A DNA stretch of 64,000 nt, taken from NCBI RefSeq assembly GCF_003073045.1, contig NC_037592.1, forward strand, positions 7,542,047 through 7,606,046. The letters are read 5' to 3'. Shown here piece by piece: positions 51,604 to 63,934 of the stretch. The position numbers were made by a program, and so were the translations under genes. The notes under the pieces are model-generated. The model worked only from the letters and a program-made list of their open reading frames with translations, did not search any database and was not told the DNA's origin. The stretch comes from Pomacea canaliculata (Eukaryota; Mollusca; Gastropoda; Architaenioglossa; Ampullariidae). Every line of letters starts with the position of its first letter. The first letter of the stretch is position 1.

Positions 51604-53280
51604 AGGATAATGATGACATGCAATTATTCTTTTCGTGTGATTTGTGTTATTTTTGTTATATTCTCAGTTACCATTTACGGTGGAGAAGGAATAAGATATC
51701 GAATGTTGAACCTTGCAGAAGTTCGACATCTCCACCCAGCAGTTCCTTGCTCATCGTTTCCCACCCAGCATATTATGATTCTCCTTACTGTGATCCGCCT
51801 CCCCCTTCCTCCCAACCTCCTCCCTTCCCGCAGTCAGGGGTCCCTCCTGGTCCCTCCTCGTGTCCTCTCCAACAAGCCTCATCTCATACACCCCCTCTAC
51901 CCCCACCCCAAAGCTCCTGAAACCCCGCTGCATGTCCTCCAGGTGTAAATCAGGCGTGAAGACATCTTCCTCTTGACACCCAGCTCGCGTCCGGCCCCGG
52001 CTGCCTCGTGCCCGCCTCGTCTCAAGCCACCCGTTTGGAACCCAGCACGGGCGTCACGCAACCTTTGTTTGACCCTCCCTTTAATGCTCTTCGATTTCGA
52101 GCAGGAAGGTTTTGTTTTATTTTTAGGTTTTTTTCTTTCTTTTTTTTCTTCTTTCTTTGGCTTCTGAAGCTCTGGGCGTCTATGGAACAAGGAGAAGCAG
52201 ATGATGATGATGATTGATGATGATGAAGACGACGACGACGATGACGACGATGATGATGAACAAAAGAAAGAAAGGAAAGAAAAACAAAGAAGAAAGGTTT
52301 ACCTTTTCTTGTCCACACCGGAGCGACTACATGAACATAATTACGAGATGCTCTAAAGTACAGAGTGAACACTGATGACAAACTGATGGGCGGACAAACT
52401 GCTGGCCCTCAGCGTGTGGGCAATCTGTGTGAAATGTCTGTGAGTGGGTGTGTGTAAAACATTCGGTTTACTTCCTTCTTTCCTTCGATGTTTCTTTGGA
52501 TTGTTACCCATCCACGTTTCAGCAGGAAGACCATTGTTGACGAGCGTGGGTGTCGGTAGAAGTTTGGTAGTTTCCACTAACTGTGACGGGCTTTTTTTTT
52601 TTTGTCACATATCTTAAAGAACTACATCAACAACAGCATCAAAACAAAATAAAATGAAAGAACAAAGCTGGGAAAGTAAACAATCGATGAGATTTTTTTT
52701 TTTTTTTTTTCGGGGGAGGGGGACATTTTGATGTATAATAATGTAATGACGATAACGAGAATTTGTATTTATGTTTATTCAATATTTCAAATTTCAAAAT
52801 CTTGCTCAGATAACATGAGAAGAGTCACAAGTCACCAAATAGGATGGAGTGATAAATAATTCCTTCATAACTGTCCTGAAATGAGCGTGCAACTGAACAT
52901 GTCCTGTTGTTTATCGAGTTTCAATGCTCTCTCCTACATGGTTGCTTTTCGTAAACATGGACAAACTTTTGACTTTTGCAGCTCAACAATTATGTTGTCG
53001 TCGTTGTCGTCGTCGTCTGTTGTTGTTGTTGTTAACGAGAATCTGCAAAATGATTATTGAAACCAGAGTGTCCTGTCGGTCCAGTGGCCTATCATCAATG
53101 CAGCGAGGATTTGCTGTCCTGAGGTCAGATCTTCGACAAGGACGACGACGATGATGATGGTGAGAAATAAAAGGCTTTTGAAATATTTTAATAAATGAAT
53201 AGGATTAGTAAAAAGTTGTGTGAAAGAAAAACAAAATCTTACCAAAGAAGGGTCAGCAAACAAGGACTATACCCGAAGTA
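51604..53280. other. Non-coding DNA with simple repeats, no gene seen
   Basis: A C-rich patch runs 51780-52090, a GAT/GAC tract 52200-52258, poly(T) 52588-52602 and 52691-52710, and GTC/GTT runs at 52995-53033. No coding sequence is recognised. Confidence 0.4.
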
Positions 53281-54010
53281 GTCCTCCCGCCAGTCACATA
53301 CTTAAGCCAGGAGGACCGCGCCACATGCCTTCACGGAAAAGTTAAGTATTTCTCCAAAGTCTCTCCTTCTCGCGAAACCTTTGCCATGGAATGGAAAGTG
53401 ACGATATAACAACCGCCCTGTGGCCTTATTTGCACGCTTGGCAAGTGATTTCTAATTCAAATTACTGGGCGCCCGTCTTCAAATTTTTTCTCCTTCGCGG
53501 CTGGAGAAGTCCTATTTTTCTGCGTTTCTGCCTCGAAATTGCACGGGAGAGTCTCAAATTTTTATGAAAGTTTTCTCCATGACTGCCTTCTCGGGCCGAC
53601 GTCACTATTTGGAGTCAACCCTTGCTAGTGTAATGCGTTGGGCAATTTCCATAATGAAATGGTTCCCGAAATGGAAAGGGGAAAAGAGGTGTGAGATTGA
53701 GAGAGGGAGGGAGAGAAGGAAAGAGAGAGAGAGAGGGAGAGATGGAGAGAGAGTGACGGATAACATGGCGGATGGCAGAGGAGGAGGGGCAGAAGTTCTG
53801 GCACGGCGCACGATCCAATTATTTCGCCAGAATGTTCGGCAGTCGGGGTAGAAAATGGGGTTTCAGCTTCTCACGTCTGTTGTACCACTCCCTCCCGCAC
53901 CCCCATAGCTTCACACGTCTTCGAATGTCAGGCCGCCAATGGCCGGCGGTACACCTGTGAGGGTTTTAGGGCCTCTTCCATCCAGCTTCCCAAGTCTCCC
54001 TCCTCCACCC
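53281..54010. other. Mixed GC-richer island, possible conserved non-coding element
   Basis: A long stretch of non-repetitive, balanced composition (53281-53690), including TGGCCTTATTTGCACGC, TCTAATTCAAATTACTGGGC and GGGCCGACGTCACTATTTGG (CRE-like GACGTCAC), then a purine (GA) tract at 53693-53760, then GCCGCCAATGGCCGGCGG. It has no useful open frame, yet its texture is unlike the AT-rich background. Confidence 0.3.
53693..53760 (+). repeat. Purine (GA)n tract
   Basis: About 68 bp almost purely of A and G on the plus strand, with mirror symmetry typical of triplex-forming DNA. Confidence 0.75.
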
Positions 54011-54151
54011 GGGCTAAGTTACTAAATTACAATTTCTTTGCCAGTGCTAGAAAATGGTTACATCAACAGTGGAAGGATAGGATGACAGTGATGTTTTAAT
54101 TGCCTGGGTGTTGAAATTTTGTGTTTATTTGTGGGAAGTCGGCTGAGCAAA

Positions 54152-54162
54152 CCAGATGGCGC
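54152..54162 (+). promoter_or_regulatory. CTCF-like motif CCAGATGGCGC, first site
   Basis: CCAGATGGCGC in the context GCAAACCAGATGGCGCACAA matches the core of the bilaterian CTCF motif. A second identical 11-mer is at 63849 in the same orientation. A motif match only. Confidence 0.3.
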
Positions 54163-55409
54163 ACAAAATGTATTTTTGTGTTCATGTGGACCTGGTCTTT
54201 TTTTTGTCTGTCTGTTTAACTTGTTAATTTTTATTTTATTATCATTGTTTTTCAGATCGGTTCTTATATTAAGCTTGATGCCGCTGCTTCGAAATGTTAC
54301 TGATTTTTTTTTAGCCTTATTATTTTGTGATATTTCACAGATATATCCACACCTTACACGTTGGTTCTGAAATATTTACCAAGCCAGCATCTTCAGCAGT
54401 GCTTTAGCTGATGAATGAAATCTGGTATGCAGACTGGGAAATGTAGGAAATTAAAGCTAAAAAGCAGCTCTAATATACAGATACTGAAAAAAATTAAATT
54501 TTTTTAGCATAGTTTGATTATCAATAATAGTTCAGAAAACAAATATATCTTTAAGTAAACTGACAGGTGAACTTCAAAAATTAGTGAATTTACTCCTGAT
54601 TATTTTTTCAATGTGCACATACTGGTGATTCATCCTGCTGGCCATTCTCTCCCATCTGAATGACTTAGAATGAAGCAAGTACAACTTTGGAAACAGTTTT
54701 TCCTTTTGACATCGCTCTCTCAATTACAATCTCCACTTGTGTGGCACTATTTTTTCTTATTTTCTTGCAATAAAATACATTGATTTAAAATAAATAATTA
54801 TGGTAACTATTTGTCGTCCATGTTAGCATGAATTAAAAGACTATAAAATAACTCACTATTATTTTACTCTAGCATACAATTTTAAATACAATTACACAAT
54901 TGCTCATCATTGTATTTTTTTAAAAAAAATCAGGATTTAAATCTTTAAAATAGTTTCAAGTACCAATTATCTTTAATAATTAGAGCAGTTTAGAAGTTTA
55001 TCATCAGTTTGCTGTCATTCATTCGACGCTCATTTGAAAATTAAAGAAGAATTAATTTAAAATGAAAGCCAAGTCATCGATGGATCGTCAGATTAATGTT
55101 ATTTGGTAGACAACGGGAAAATTTACTTCTGCAGTCCCTCTTTCCACCCTTCCTACCTTCCTCCAACAATTTTCTCTCTCTCTTTCTCTCTCTCTCACAC
55201 ACACATCCCGTATCTTCCTTTCTACTTTCTGAATCTCCAAGTACCTTTCCTCCAACGCACACGATTAGTTTGCACGATTCACGCATGCGCGCAGAAGCAG
55301 CCGCAGCCAATAACACAAACGCAACATTTTTACACCAATAATAAGTTCCAGAAAATGTCGGAGGAAAGGACGGGTGGTGCGTGGATGGGTGGGTAATAAG
55401 GTGATGCAG
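54163..55409. other. AT-rich DNA, no gene seen
   Basis: AT-rich throughout, with a CT/CA run at 55168-55205. Nothing coding is recognised. Confidence 0.4.
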
Positions 55410-56320
55410 GGAAGGATGAAGAAGAACCCGAGTACTTGACGCCTTAGCCAGGCATCCTCTAAACCAATCACGCGAGATCGCGCGTGAGATAGCGAGAACT
55501 GAAAGACGGGGAGTGATCAGTTTTCGACCGCCTGACTGCCGGTCCGTAAGATCCGTTGCTGCTGCGGACACATCGGAGCCGCGCCACCGACACGAAACGC
55601 TCCCTCCTCGCGCCAATTGCCTCCCCTTGTTTGCGGAATGTAAACCGTCGTAATTTGCTTTCGTAACACACCGCGGCGCTGTTGCTCAACCCTCCGAACC
55701 TCTTCTCTCCTACGAGGGTTACACTGCTTTGCACAGCAAGACACGGAGGAGACTCAATAGGGTTAACGTGCAAAAGACTGGTCCCGTATCCAAGTGGTTA
55801 ATTCCGCCATGAACATTCTCTTTTTGTCTGTCCCTCTCTCCTTCTCTCTCTCTCTGATTGGGTCTCGGGTCACGATGACCGCTGGCTAATGACGGATGTG
55901 ACCGGGGCTGTTGCGTCGTGACCCCCGATTTGGCAAGCGTGGCCACTCCCAGATCATATTCCGCTGGTTAGGGGGTCGGTGAAGCGTGACGGACTGGACC
56001 GCGGACCGACGGAGTGGAGGTCCTGGAAGTCGATCGGAACGTGATGGATGCGTTGGATAGCAAATAAACGTCGCTTGGCCTGACAATTTACTCGCCGGTA
56101 GGGCACATAAAGAGCCTCGGCTTTAATCAGGCATCGGGGGAAAAGGCAAGAGGGGCTGGAGGAAGGAAGGGAGGAATAGAACTTGCCAGGACTGGTCAAA
56201 CTCGTCCAGTTCTCTTAATGACGGCGATTCCTTTCACCTGCGCGCGTGAGTCGCAGAGTGCACGCCCGCACCGACACGTACCTATGAAGGCGCGTGCGAT
56301 ACAAAAGAGAAATGCATGTT
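55410..56320. other. GC- and CpG-rich island, non-coding
   Basis: The largest CpG-rich stretch of the right third: AATCACGCGAGATCGCGCGT, GACTGGACCGCGGACCGACG and CCTGCGCGCGTGAGTCGCAG, with a CT run at 55825-55850. Open frames on both strands show no known domain and no biased codon pattern that I can see. A promoter or enhancer island is possible. Confidence 0.3.
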
Positions 56321-58957
56321 AACACCTCGGAGATTTCTGCACCCGGGGCTAAGGTCAAGAAAGCGATCAAGCAGGCATCAATCAAACAGACCGTGCAGCT
56401 TTTCTTTCCCTCCAGTCTCGCACCTTTCTTCCTCCTCTCCCTCCCCGCTACCCACCCCTTCCCCCTTGCCTCTGCTTCTATTGGTTTCTTTCCCCTTCGG
56501 ACCGTGCGAGTATTTTTAGTTAATGAGCATTCAAAGGTGTTGATAAAAAAATTGTTATTGAAAACATTTACACATTAATCTGATGAGAAAGGGGAAAATG
56601 GAGGAGTGAGAGGATGGTAGAGAGAACGTCCCTGTTTATTATTATTGTTTTGTTAATTTATTATTATTGTTGTTGTTGTTGTTGTTTTTCTTGGGCCATC
56701 TTGACCGAGGTGGTTTTGGCTTCTTGGATTACTAATCTACATTTCTCTGACATTGTTTGTTTCCTGACTACGAACCACGTACTCTTCACATTTCCTCATC
56801 TTCGGACTTAATTTTCATTTGCTTGGATTTCGGATCGGTGCATATACAGGACAGTAACTGCCATCCTCATGATAAGGTTGTTCATCCCTTTATCTCTTGC
56901 TCCATGGAGTTTCTCGACTGCTTCATGACCTTATCATCGTCATCGTCGTCGTTATCGTAATCATCATATTTCATAATTTTAAGATTTAACGAAAAAGCTT
57001 TGTTCCTCGAGTCGCCGCAAAGGTGTTCCATTCTTTTATGTCGCTACACAGTGTGAGTGGGAAAAACAATTTTAAAAAAACGGCTACATTATTTTAACGA
57101 AAAAAATATCCTTTCCGAAAGATTAAAAAAATTGGAAGAAAGTTTATGTTGCCCTGAATGATTAGCATTGACCTACCGAATATACCTGTCTCGGCAAATA
57201 ATGCTTTATTTAAAAAGTCTCTGTTTTCTGATTATCTCTTGAATCTTTTGAGGTGAATATTCTAGAACAGGATAGGATATCAAATACTCCGCATCAAAAA
57301 AAGGAATTTTTTCCCCCCAACATTTAGACACGAAGATAAATGACCATGAGCACAGCTGAGATCCTCTGGGAAATTGCTTCATCGCGATGAAAACCCTCGC
57401 AGGCAGTCGCCTGATTTAGATGCAGCTTTGCAGTTGCCATAGAAATGGTTGACGCGAGGAGTGGGCGTTAGATGGATGCAGTTTTCCAAAAAGGATCAAA
57501 GGAAAAAAAAAAGTGTACGACTTTTTTTTAAAAAAGAAATTTCTCCCAAAATGTTTTCTTTTTTGGAGTTAGAAAAAAAATGTCGAAAGGGAAGAAAGAT
57601 AAAAAGAAGGAAAATAAAAAAAAACTATAGATATATAATGTGTATGTATATCTTGTTTTAATATACCGTACAAATATATTTGGGAATAATACTGATGTTG
57701 AGCAGTTAATTCGGTGACGTATGTACAGTTGTTATATTACAGGTGTTGTTACCTGTCATTACATGAGTGATGTCTTACCTGGGTGTCCCCGTGTTGCCTG
57801 AGGCCAAGCTACAAGGAAGGGGAGAGAGTGCGGGGGACACACACACACTTTACTTACCTCCACAGGGTAACCCGTCACCAGTTGCATCCCTTGGTTCATA
57901 CAGTGCGAAGCTTCACGGTCTCCACCGACTGAGAATTGAGAGTTGCTGCGTTCACATCTCGCCTCCGGTATACGCAATAACTGACAGAATCTAGCTACAG
58001 CGGTTTACTCTCCTGTCTTTAAGGCTCAGTGCCACCCCGATAGCAATGATGTATGAACACACAAGGTGTGAATCGGGTCAGAGGTTAGGAGTTCTGAAAA
58101 AAAAAAAAAGAGCTTCGGAAATGATCGTCGTTTACAATTTTTATCTGTCTACAAAATAATAAAATTCCAGGGGTCTATGGGTTCGATTTTTTTCTTTTAA
58201 ATTGTGAGACGCGTCTGACGTATTGTGTAGTTTTCACCGGATTGTTTATCAAGAGACCTTGCAGTGTCCACCCGAGGACGTATTCCGGTTTGGTCTCCAT
58301 TTAAACATTTATTTTCGTTGTTTGATTGGGTTTCGTCAGTGCCATAGATTTTTTTTTTTTTTTTTGTCTTGGACTAAACGCCCCATCTTCTCCGTTCTTT
58401 TTCACATTTCATTTCATTTTTTCATTCCACAATATATTTGAAACCTTATCAGTCCGTCCATCACGACACACACACAACAACACCCACGCACGCATTTCCA
58501 GGGTCTTTAGTCCTCTCATCATCCATTCCTACCTTGCTTCTCTCCCATGAATTTTGTCTTAACTTTCTCTTCCTTCTCTCTCTCTGGTAAAATTGAAACG
58601 CCCTTTTCTGTTGACTCCCACCCGAACATAACCCATTATCTCTCTTCTTTCTTGAAGAAACGTTACCTTCCTTCCTCCTTTCATCTCCTCGGACGCATTA
58701 GAAAAATAATGGTTGAAATTTAATTATAAATTGTAGAAACACTCCACAAGCTGTTTGCTAGTGATTGTGGTGATGGATATGCGCATCGACGATGCCAGTG
58801 AGGATTTCTTGTGTAAAATGACAACTCGTCGTTTTGATGTTATGGATGCACTTTTGTCATCTTCTGCCTTTGCCTCAAAACGAAGATTAATCGCATGCTC
58901 ATTTCTTAATGAACTGCTATTTTCATTAATTTGTCTCGACAGCCAGGTCCAAACCAA
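56321..58957. other. AT-rich DNA with simple repeats, no gene seen
   Basis: Contains a C-rich patch (56415-56500), GTT runs at 56670-56690 and A-rich runs at 57500-57620. At 57760-58080 a GC-richer segment could be an old repeat but matches nothing I know; a poly(T) run lies at 58349-58365. No gene is seen. Confidence 0.4.
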
Positions 58958-58998
58958 CCAATGAAAGGTCGAATTTGATTGGTTTGTGATTGTCCAAT
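58958..58998. promoter_or_regulatory. Cluster of three CCAAT boxes in alternating orientation
   Basis: CCAAT at 58958-58962, ATTGG at 58978-58982 and CCAAT at 58994-58998, spaced 20 and 16 bp. NF-Y sites in animal promoters often show such helical spacing. There is no gene beside it, so function is unproven. Confidence 0.3.
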
Positions 58999-59284
58999 CA
59001 AAGGAAGGATTGATGCTGATGGAGATGCTGTAATTAAGTAAGTTCATCCTTTTATTTCTTCTGTCGGATGGGATATGACAGTGGCGGTTATGATTTCGCC
59101 AGTGGAGGGGAGGGGAAATCCTGGTGAGGTGAAGAGCTTTGTTCGAAAAATTAAACTTTTTTCTAAGTACCTCTTGTAAAAATAATCATTTGCTGTCGTT
59201 TTTTGTAGTTTGTATTTTTTAAAGATCAAAAATATTATTCATATGATGGAACACAGAAATGACATTTATGTAGCAGATTTATAC
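58999..59284. other. Non-coding DNA, no gene seen
   Basis: Short unique stretch; nothing recognised. Confidence 0.4.
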
Positions 59285-59505
59285 AGATGGCGTTAGGGTG
59301 GACTTTGAAGGGATAATTAAAGGAGGGGAGACCAGTGTTGTACAACGAGCCAGCAACTAAAGCAAAGCAGCCGGTCCTGCAAACAGGTGCCACGTGTAAA
59401 AAAATAAAATAAAATAAAATAAAAGGACAGCGCGTGCCCGAGACGAGATCCGAACCCGCAACAACCAGTCCTCGCTGCGTTGGCTCTAAGGGAAGGAAAA
59501 GTTCG
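59285..59505 (-). mobile_element. tRNA-derived SINE, minus strand
   Basis: On the minus strand, TTAGAGCCAACGCAGCGAGG, GACTGGTTGTTGC and the B box GGGTTCGGATCTCGTC lie at tRNA spacing, followed by a (TTTTA)5 run (59400-59423 on the plus strand) and a body reaching about 59285. The A box is decayed. The intact B box suggests it is younger than the SINE fossils of the TLR array. Confidence 0.5.
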
Positions 59506-59849
59506 ATGACCACCCTTTATATGAGAGATCGATTTTACAAATTAGTATTTAACAAACATATTGACAGTGATCGATTAGAATATTTTTTAGAAAAATCGCA
59601 CACGCAGACCAAATATTCGCACCTGCGGGCAAACGATATTAATAATATTTTTGTTATAATAATATAAGTGGAGATAAGTGAAGAAAGAAAGGAACCTCTG
59701 TTCTAAATCTTGATATCATGATATCATCGAACCTTTCTGCATCCACTCACTACCTATTTCTGCCATTTCACATTGTCTCTGCCCTTCATGCCCCGAAAGG
59801 ACTGTCACTATAGTTCAATCACCCATTCACATATCCACCCGTCAAACAG
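59506..59849. other. Non-coding DNA, no gene seen
   Basis: AT-rich, with the palindrome GATATCATGATATC at 59712-59725. Nothing else is recognised. Confidence 0.35.
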
Positions 59850-60180
59850 AAACTCTCAGCCGAGGTGACAAAGTCGCCACATTAGTTCTCCTGTTCCAAC
59901 TCCAAGAACTTCGGTGAGTCCAAGGAGCAGCGCCTTGAAGAGAAAAGGAAAAAGGAGGGCGAGGGCTGGAAGTGAAGGTGACGACAAACATTTTACAAGA
60001 GAGAGAGACAGACTGACGCCAGGCGCTACCCGGCCATGATTAATAACCGACGCTCAAGTTCCGGAAAGGGGGCATAATAGCACCTGGATTACTCGCCCCT
60101 TACACGTGCTCTTTCCCGCTAACCGTCGCTCTTAATTTACAAGTGAACACCGAGGTGCGAGCAGCAATGGAGAAACAGAA
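59850..60180. other. GC-richer patch with homeodomain-type sites, candidate regulatory element
   Basis: Non-repetitive sequence with CCATGATTAATAACCGACG, CACCTGGATTACTCGCC, TTACACGTGCTC and TCTTAATTTACAAG, i.e. TAAT, GGATTA and CACGTG cores close together. No open frame. Regulatory role is inference. Confidence 0.25.
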
Positions 60181-61177
60181 GACAAACCGAAACCATTTTT
60201 TGGAGCCTTTTATTTTTTGTGATTGAATAAATATTATTGTTACTCAATGATACCGTCCAGAGGCAGAGAAACAGGAAACGGTTTATTACAATTATTTTTT
60301 TCTTCATTATTTTTTACTCCCACTCAGACCTTGCTCTTCGTTTGTCCTGGGACGGTTTAAAAAAAAAAAAAAAAGAAAGAAAAAAAAAAAAAGAGACTGG
60401 GTTCTACAAATTTCCGCAGCCGCTGGCGACCGGGCAATCCCTCGGAGTTTTGTAGGTGTGATTTCAAAGGTGTGTCGGCTGCTTTGATTGCTTAAACGTG
60501 CGAATGGTCCCCCTCCGTTCTCTCCTTCTTCCACCCCTGTAACCCGTTCTTTTTCAGTGGGTACCCAGGGTGTGTCGGCTGAGTGCTCATTACCGATGGA
60601 AAGGTTTTTGCACCAGTTTTTTTTTTTTTTTAATCAGCGTCTTCAAGCGATGCCGTGTGTCTTGTAAACCGGCTTCCATTTGTGACTAACAGGCGCCCTA
60701 CCAGAGCAAGGTTTTGAACGAAATACTGCCGCCATATAAGAACTTAATTCCAAGGTATGTAACTGTATATAAGTCTATTCTGCTTTGATTGCGCAGCCCC
60801 TTTCCTAGAACAGTAGACGGTTCGTTTATATAACATTTTCACAATAATTGCTGGTCTTATTGCAACTGTCCACATGATACCATCATTCTGATGTCATCTG
60901 GACACGGACAGTGATTTCATCAGTGCAGTTCGTATTCCTTTGAGCTGTCTGTCTCTGTGTATCTGTCTGTGTGTCTGTCTGTCTGTGTCTGTGTTTCTTT
61001 ATTTTCACCTCGTGTTTCTAAACAATCTAGTCCTTGACGCTTCAAAATACGGACGCTGATGATGCACATAATGTCGCAACAAACTTTTATGGAAATTTAG
61101 ATTTAATTGCTTTTTCTGCTTGAGTATATTTATCTATTCAATAAAGTATTAAATAAACTGACATTTCAGGTCGTCTT
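60181..61177. other. Non-coding DNA, no gene seen
   Basis: An A-rich run lies at 60357-60393, a T run near 60620 and (TCTG)n at 60942-60990. No gene is recognised. Confidence 0.4.
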
Positions 61178-61411
61178 TTGACTAATTTAATTGGACAGTC
61201 CAATCATGGACTAACCACTCTACTGACCGTTAGAGTTGCGTCTAGCGGTGTCCCGGATGTAAATAGCTGCCAGCTGTTATGTCTAGCCAGTCAAGGACTA
61301 TACTTGTTTAATTATCCAACCTGTAATGAGGGAGGCTCTTTAATCTTGTGGTATATGGATTATTTACTAATTACGTGCACAAAGGATATTGCGCTCAAAA
61401 CTGTTGTGTAG
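61178..61411. other. Non-repetitive patch rich in factor-type sites, candidate regulatory element
   Basis: Balanced sequence with GATGTAAATAGC (forkhead-like), GCCAGCTGTTATG (E-box CAGCTG), GTTTAATTATCC and TATGGATTATTTACTAATTACG. A 77-codon open frame spans it, but it starts inside the sequence, has no known domain and is probably chance. Confidence 0.25.
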
Positions 61412-63195
61412 AGCTTGTCGGGGTAGTTGAAGAACAAACACTGCACACCTCCTCTGCAGATCGATGAGGTTTACAATATTTTTGAATATTTTGTTTCGAA
61501 AAGAGGTGTCATCTATTTCCTAAATTTGGGTTATTTAATTAATTGACGACCACCAACCTGAACCCAGGCACAAGCATTCAACAAAAAAAATACAAACTTC
61601 ATAGCATTACACGTAAGCTAAAATAAACCAGTAGATGAGTTACAATAGAGTCGATCAAATTAAACAAGGACAGACAATAAAAATTAAACAAATGCCAAGA
61701 GTGCAATAAAATAATCATCCCGCACATAAAACATCAAGCAGTTAGGACAGGCAAGAAAGAAGCACCTCAAAATATGAGTCGTCATCTACAGTAAGAGCTC
61801 TAAGATGTTATTTTTAAAATAAATCTTGTAGGAAAAAATGAGCATTTCTGTAAATGTAGTTGACAGATAATAAAATTTGTTGTTGTTGTTGTTGTTGTTG
61901 TTTTTGTTTTTTTTTTACTTAAAATTGGTCAAGCGGTTAAAAATGGATAAAGGATGTAGGTACTCCTTCTTCACATAGGAAAATGATGAAGAATTTTTCA
62001 TTTCTTATGAATACTGAGACATGTTTTTCAGAACTTTGACAGCTGACCAACATTTGCAAAATGTCTTCATCTGTATCCACTAAAAAAATGACTTAAAAAT
62101 CGTTTTGGGTTGATAAAGAACATATTTTACTTTCCTATTTACCGCGTATTCCTCGTCGGTTTGATTACAAAAGCATGGATATACCGTTACTGGAATGGCG
62201 CAGCAAATAGTTTAAGAAATTTACTTGCGTATCAAACTCTTCTTTTTTGTTTTCTTTCCTTTTATTTTTGATTTGTTTGTTTGTTTTTTTTCGCCATCTC
62301 TGGTAGCAAAATGGAGCATTTTGCGAAGCTGGTACTGCGCACAAAACTTTTTTTTAAGTATTATTTCAAAAATTCATAACTACATTTGCGGGCTCTACAT
62401 CAAATATGCTCCAGAGCGAAACCATGTCAAACAATAGAATAACTGTCGCAAAACTGTAAAAATGACAGGGAAAAAAAAGTAAACTGCTAAAATAAATAAA
62501 TAAAACAAAGAAACAACAGCAAAACAAAACAAATGTCTTGACTGGAAGCAAACATTTGACATGCTTGGTAACAACAGTCCTACCCAACAGTACTTCTCAG
62601 GAATTAATTTAACACAATCACACCTCAGTCTCACCATTAGTCATCATCACCAAGAATTCTAAGGTCATTACTAAATGTTGAACTTAAAAGAATATAAACT
62701 AACCCAATGTAAGCCATTTTGAACATTCAATAGTGGAATGGTGAACTATTTCATATCGAGGTTTCGTGGAACACAGGTCTTAAAGTAAGAAGTAATTCTG
62801 ATGAAGCGCCACGCTTCGCTGAAACCTACAGACGTCTGTGGTCGACTGCCAATGTTCAAATCCACATAAGTTCATCAGCTGCTGCAGCTAGCTTGCTGTA
62901 GTCATACAATTTACGAGAAACAAAGTTAGAGATTGAAACTAAGTGATGTTGAACTCAGTTTGCCGACAATGTTTCCACGACAGTTTATTTTCCAGTCAGC
63001 ACGGACGTTCACGTGCTGCACCACGTAGTACTGAGCTGACATCAAACCCAGAAAATGTCAAACCCATAATTTGGGGGAAAGTCCCATACACAATTCTCTG
63101 AAATCGTCCATATGCTCGAGTTTGAAGCAGACGATCATGGTGGGTTCAAGTCCAGCTCAGAACACAGCACATGGAGCAGCGAATGGGTGTGATTT
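61412..63195. other. AT-rich DNA, no gene seen
   Basis: AT-rich, with (GTT)n at 61878-61902 and T runs near 62285 and 62350. Several short open frames are compositional. Nothing is recognised. Confidence 0.4.
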
Positions 63196-63320
63196 GTCAG
63201 TGAATGTACCCGATATGTCCATTAATGGGTACCCGATATGTCAGTCTAATGGATACCCGATATGTCAGCTAATGGGTACTCGATTTGTTAGCTGATTGGT
63301 ACGCGATTGTCAGCAAATGT
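63196..63320 (+). repeat. Minisatellite, about five units of roughly 25-30 bp
   Basis: Unit of the form GTACCCGATATGTCAGCTAATGG, repeated with variation at about 63208, 63229, 63251, 63275 and 63298 (GTACCCGATATGTCC, GTACCCGATATGTCAG, ATACCCGATATGTCAG, GTACTCGATTTGTTAG, GTACGCGATTGTCAG). Divergence increases to the right. Confidence 0.8.
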
Positions 63321-63719
63321 GCAATTGAATTTCTCAGGAAGGGTAACAAATGACGGAAATTAAGGGTTGGACTCCGCTCTCACACTCCGTACCCTAGGCA
63401 TTCTTAACCACTTACCAAAATAAATAAATAAAACTGTGCCTTGTTGCCATGGTTTAACCCTAACCACCGTTACCTCTTACACATCACCGTCTAATGTCTA
63501 TCGTCAGTTCAAAAACAAGTTAAAGAACAAACAACAAATTTCTCTATGCATTGATATCTCTGTCCCCACTAACCATCTCATTCCTATTTCCCTGTGACAA
63601 CATTAAAATTGATCCTGCTATAAAATATATTTTGAGGAGCTTTTAGAAGTTTCTTATTTAGAATATATGAAGTTCTTCATTTGATAAGTATTGACAGACT
63701 TTGTCTATCTTGGATACAG
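63321..63719. other. AT-rich DNA, no gene seen
   Basis: No gene or repeat family is recognised. Confidence 0.4.
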
Positions 63720-63848
63720 TAGAGCTTTCTGATGGGTAGAGGGAGGAGGAGGAGGAAGGATTCTAAGTTTGGGAAGCTGGGCGGTTTTTTGGAGATTAAG
63801 TTGGAACAAAGGCTAACAAACAACAGTTATCGTTCCTTGCCCGACACA

Positions 63849-63859
63849 CCAGATGGCGC
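63849..63859 (+). promoter_or_regulatory. CTCF-like motif CCAGATGGCGC, second site
   Basis: Context GACACACCAGATGGCGCGTT, an even better match to the CTCF core than the site at 54152 because CA precedes the core. Same orientation as the first site, 9.7 kb away. A motif match only. Confidence 0.35.
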
Positions 63860-63934
63860 GTTGTCTGACCTGACAGGAGTATTTGAATCATCGCGACGGA
63901 CATAGGATAAACATCCTTCCCTTCATAGACAAAT

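Noticed and set aside
51327-51948. Open frames of 147 and 197 codons on the plus strand
   Set aside because: They run through TTTG and trinucleotide microsatellites and a C-rich patch and encode low-complexity sequence only.
55074-55616. 180-codon open frame on the minus strand in a CpG-rich island
   Set aside because: No known domain; the Arg/Ser-rich composition follows from the CpG-rich DNA and a CT-repeat. Frames of similar length occur on the other strand.
57760-58080. Possible SINE in a GC-richer segment
   Set aside because: I could not find an A box/B box pair at tRNA spacing nor a clear tail, so no family can be supported.
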